Source: an uncultured Armatimonadota bacterium
Lineage (GTDB): Bacteria; Armatimonadota; Fimbriimonadia; Fimbriimonadales; Fimbriimonadaceae
Length of the DNA stretch: 64,000 bases
Reading direction: 5' to 3'
NCBI GenBank assembly: GCA_903927025.1
Contig: CAIYLG010000008.1
Span: 1 to 64,000, forward strand
The notes beneath the pieces are model-generated. The model did not search any database and had not been told where the DNA came from. It saw nothing but the letters and a program-made list of their open reading frames with translations. Below, piece after piece: positions 62,837 through 64,000 of this stretch (its first letter is position 1; every line of letters starts with the position of its first letter). The translations under genes and the position numbers were made by a program.

Positions 62837-63052
62837 TCAAACAGAGGGGACGTCTTTGTCTATTGAGGCCTTCGGAAGATCTTGGCGACGGGTTCCTGCG
62901 AGTCGCTCTCGATAGTCGTTGAACACGCAAATGGACCTTAGGCCAAACATTTGTGACACGGTTACCGCAGACTCCCAATCTTGTGGGTTCACTTTTCCGT
63001 CCTTACATCGCTTGGCTTTCAAATCATATAAAGCGCAGTCTCGGCAGTACAC
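62837..63052 (-). CDS. Small Cys-rich protein, possible metal or Fe-S binder
   Basis: 71 aa from GTG 63052; AGAGG lies nine bases upstream. The frame is open to 63157, but a longer start would overlap the divergent secreted-protein gene. Cysteines: YCRDCALYDLKAKRC followed by ICVFNDYRERL, i.e. C-x2-C-x8-C and a fourth Cys about 21 residues on. Such spacing could bind zinc or a cluster. No family recognised. Same direction as the PaiB-like gene, 20 bases upstream of it. Confidence 0.55.
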   Translation of the reverse strand: MYCRDCALYDLKAKRCKDGKVNPQDWESAVTVSQMFGLRSICVFNDYRERLAGTRRQDLPKASIDKDVPSV

Positions 63053-63079
63053 TGACCCACACCTCTTAAGGAATCTTGG

Positions 63080-64000
63080 ATGATTTTCGCGACGCTGATC
63101 CTCGGTATAGCCCTTCAGGCCAAAGCGGCGGACAAGACTTCTGTCCAATACTACCAAGGCCAGTTCTCAGTTAGCGAACTTGGTCAGACCACCCGATTTC
63201 CATTGACGGAGGATGCGCCGTCCCTCCCTAAGGTCGCCGCCTTCCGAAGAAACGATATATTCGCGGTATGGGACGAGCGTGGACTCACCGTTCGCAATGG
63301 CGAAAAGGCTGTGAGCTCTCGCCTCCCTGATATCGCTCTGTCGCCAAAAGTATTTTCTCGCGAAGAGATCACGAGGACCGTACGAAGGATTCGAAACGGG
63401 GAGTGCCTCAAAACTGCCGCCGCTCTCTCTGGCGCCAAGCGAATAGGCAAAGATGCTTTTTTCCTCTTGAGATGGGAGGATGCCAAGTCCGAACCCTGGG
63501 CCGAGGTTCTTGTTCGCGTAGACCTCAGCGAAGAAAATCCCCAGACCCACCTGGTAGGCAGGTTTGGCGGTCTCTCAATGGCAAGACATGCTGTTGACGA
63601 TAAGCTTCAGCTCCTGCACGGCAAACTAGCGGTCATTGAGCGCAGTGGAGCCACGTGGGGTCTGTCAACCTTTGACCCTTCGACAAAAGAATTTCAAACC
63701 CAGCCAATCGGAGGACAGCTCAGTTGGCTCTCTCTTCTGAACACAACTCAAGCTCTCTTCACCGAAACATCGGCTTATGGAACAAACATCGCTGGCAGAG
63801 TCGATCTTGAAACTGGAACGCGAAAGGTTCTGTATGAAGGGCGGGAGCACCTGCAGTTTGTGGACACCGCAGCCCCAGAGTTGATCCTCGCTGATTCAGG
63901 AACCAAAACCAAAGTGGTCAACGCCAAAACAGGCTCAATACGTATCTTCCCCAGCAATCTACATGCCAAGCGGAGCGATCAGAGGGTCATCCTTTGGACC
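63080..64000 (+). CDS. Secreted protein with beta-propeller-like character, truncated by window end
   Basis: At least 307 aa, open to the last base. ATG 63080 is preceded by AAGGA at optimal spacing. Signal peptide MIFATLILGIALQAKAA. The mature part alternates short strands and turns (FAVWDERGLTVRNGEKAV, LLHGKLAVIERSGATWGLSTFDPSTKEFQ, GRVDLETGTRKVLYEG, LILADSGTKTKVVNAKTGSIRIF), a pattern of WD40/TolB-like propellers. No catalytic motif visible. The stop lies beyond the window. Confidence 0.7.
   Translation, partial: MIFATLILGIALQAKAADKTSVQYYQGQFSVSELGQTTRFPLTEDAPSLPKVAAFRRNDIFAVWDERGLTVRNGEKAVSSRLPDIALSPKVFSREEITRTVRRIRNGECLKTAAALSGAKRIGKDAFFLLRWEDAKSEPWAEVLVRVDLSEENPQTHLVGRFGGLSMARHAVDDKLQLLHGKLAVIERSGATWGLSTFDPSTKEFQTQPIGGQLSWLSLLNTTQALFTETSAYGTNIAGRVDLETGTRKVLYEGREHLQFVDTAAPELILADSGTKTKVVNAKTGSIRIFPSNLHAKRSDQRVILWT

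Noticed and set aside
1-64000. CRISPR arrays, tRNA genes, prophage or complete insertion sequence
   Set aside because: No regularly spaced repeats, no T-loop/acceptor pairs forming a tRNA, and no phage or intact transposase genes were seen on either strand.

Overview
The window is a gene-dense bacterial chromosome segment: mid-50s %GC by eye, genes on both strands, many start/stop overlaps, and no tRNA or rRNA gene, CRISPR array or complete mobile element that I can see. The housekeeping genes (leuS, lon, ftsH, tilS, ftsK, rodA, gpsA, aroQ, pth, msrB) are all ordinary bacterial types. The gene mix and style (beta-helix proteins, an M28 peptidase, S41 paralogs, many one-helix secreted proteins, frequent TTG/GTG starts) would suit an Armatimonadota/Fimbriimonadia-like lineage. 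That placement is only an impression; no marker in the window proves it.

Layout. 1-83 is the tail of a plus-strand gene, perhaps a transposase. 145-5329 (-) is an AddAB-like helicase pair whose nuclease active site looks lost. 5342-8067 (+) holds two unknown genes, a glycosylasparaginase-like Ntn hydrolase and a free-standing SelB C-terminal-like winged-helix protein. 8059-11686 (-) is a tightly overlapping operon: glycosyltransferase, Trm112-like, aroQ, M24 aminopeptidase, degenerate ABC ATPase. 12185-16899 (-) carries a FecE-like ATPase, an MsbA-like exporter, a class V aminotransferase and a Spy-like secreted protein. 17098-22289 has a gluzincin-like protease, a zinc-ribbon protein, msrB, a TPR protein and leuS. 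22290-23052 has no convincing protein gene but carries a promoter, a strongly structured stretch of about 0.5 kb and an intrinsic terminator on the minus strand: a candidate unassigned noncoding RNA or leuS leader.

23053-25568 (+) encodes an aldo/keto reductase, a MarR regulator and two small proteins. 25570-30009 (-) is a surface-polysaccharide cluster (glycosyltransferase, dCMP deaminase, WecA/TagO-like, WecB, Pth). 30055-38911 (+) holds an MFS exporter, the coupled pair hsp20-lon, a membrane protein, tilS, ftsH and a TPR protein behind a palindromic promoter. 38928-42112 has an Eis-like acetyltransferase, a Gfo/Idh oxidoreductase and gpsA. 42186-50006 (+) is an envelope operon: ABC ATPase and permease, a SecD-head-like anchored protein, a lipoprotein, a secreted protein, RodA and a beta-helix protein. 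Then come ftsK, a PAS-GGDEF cyclase and an M28 peptidase (+), and on the minus strand a TIM-barrel epimerase, tandem S41 proteases, tandem ClpS-like adaptors and a YfhO-like membrane protein. The right edge holds a VOC protein (+), a PaiB-like protein and a Cys-rich protein (-), and a secreted protein cut by the window end.

Two themes run through the window. Many operon-first genes have a TANNNT or CATAAT-type -10 box only 5-11 bases before the start codon, which predicts leaderless mRNAs. Several enzymes keep their fold but appear to lack catalytic residues (AddB-like nuclease domain, one ABC ATPase, the WecA-like transferase). All family calls come from reading motifs by eye; no database search was run.
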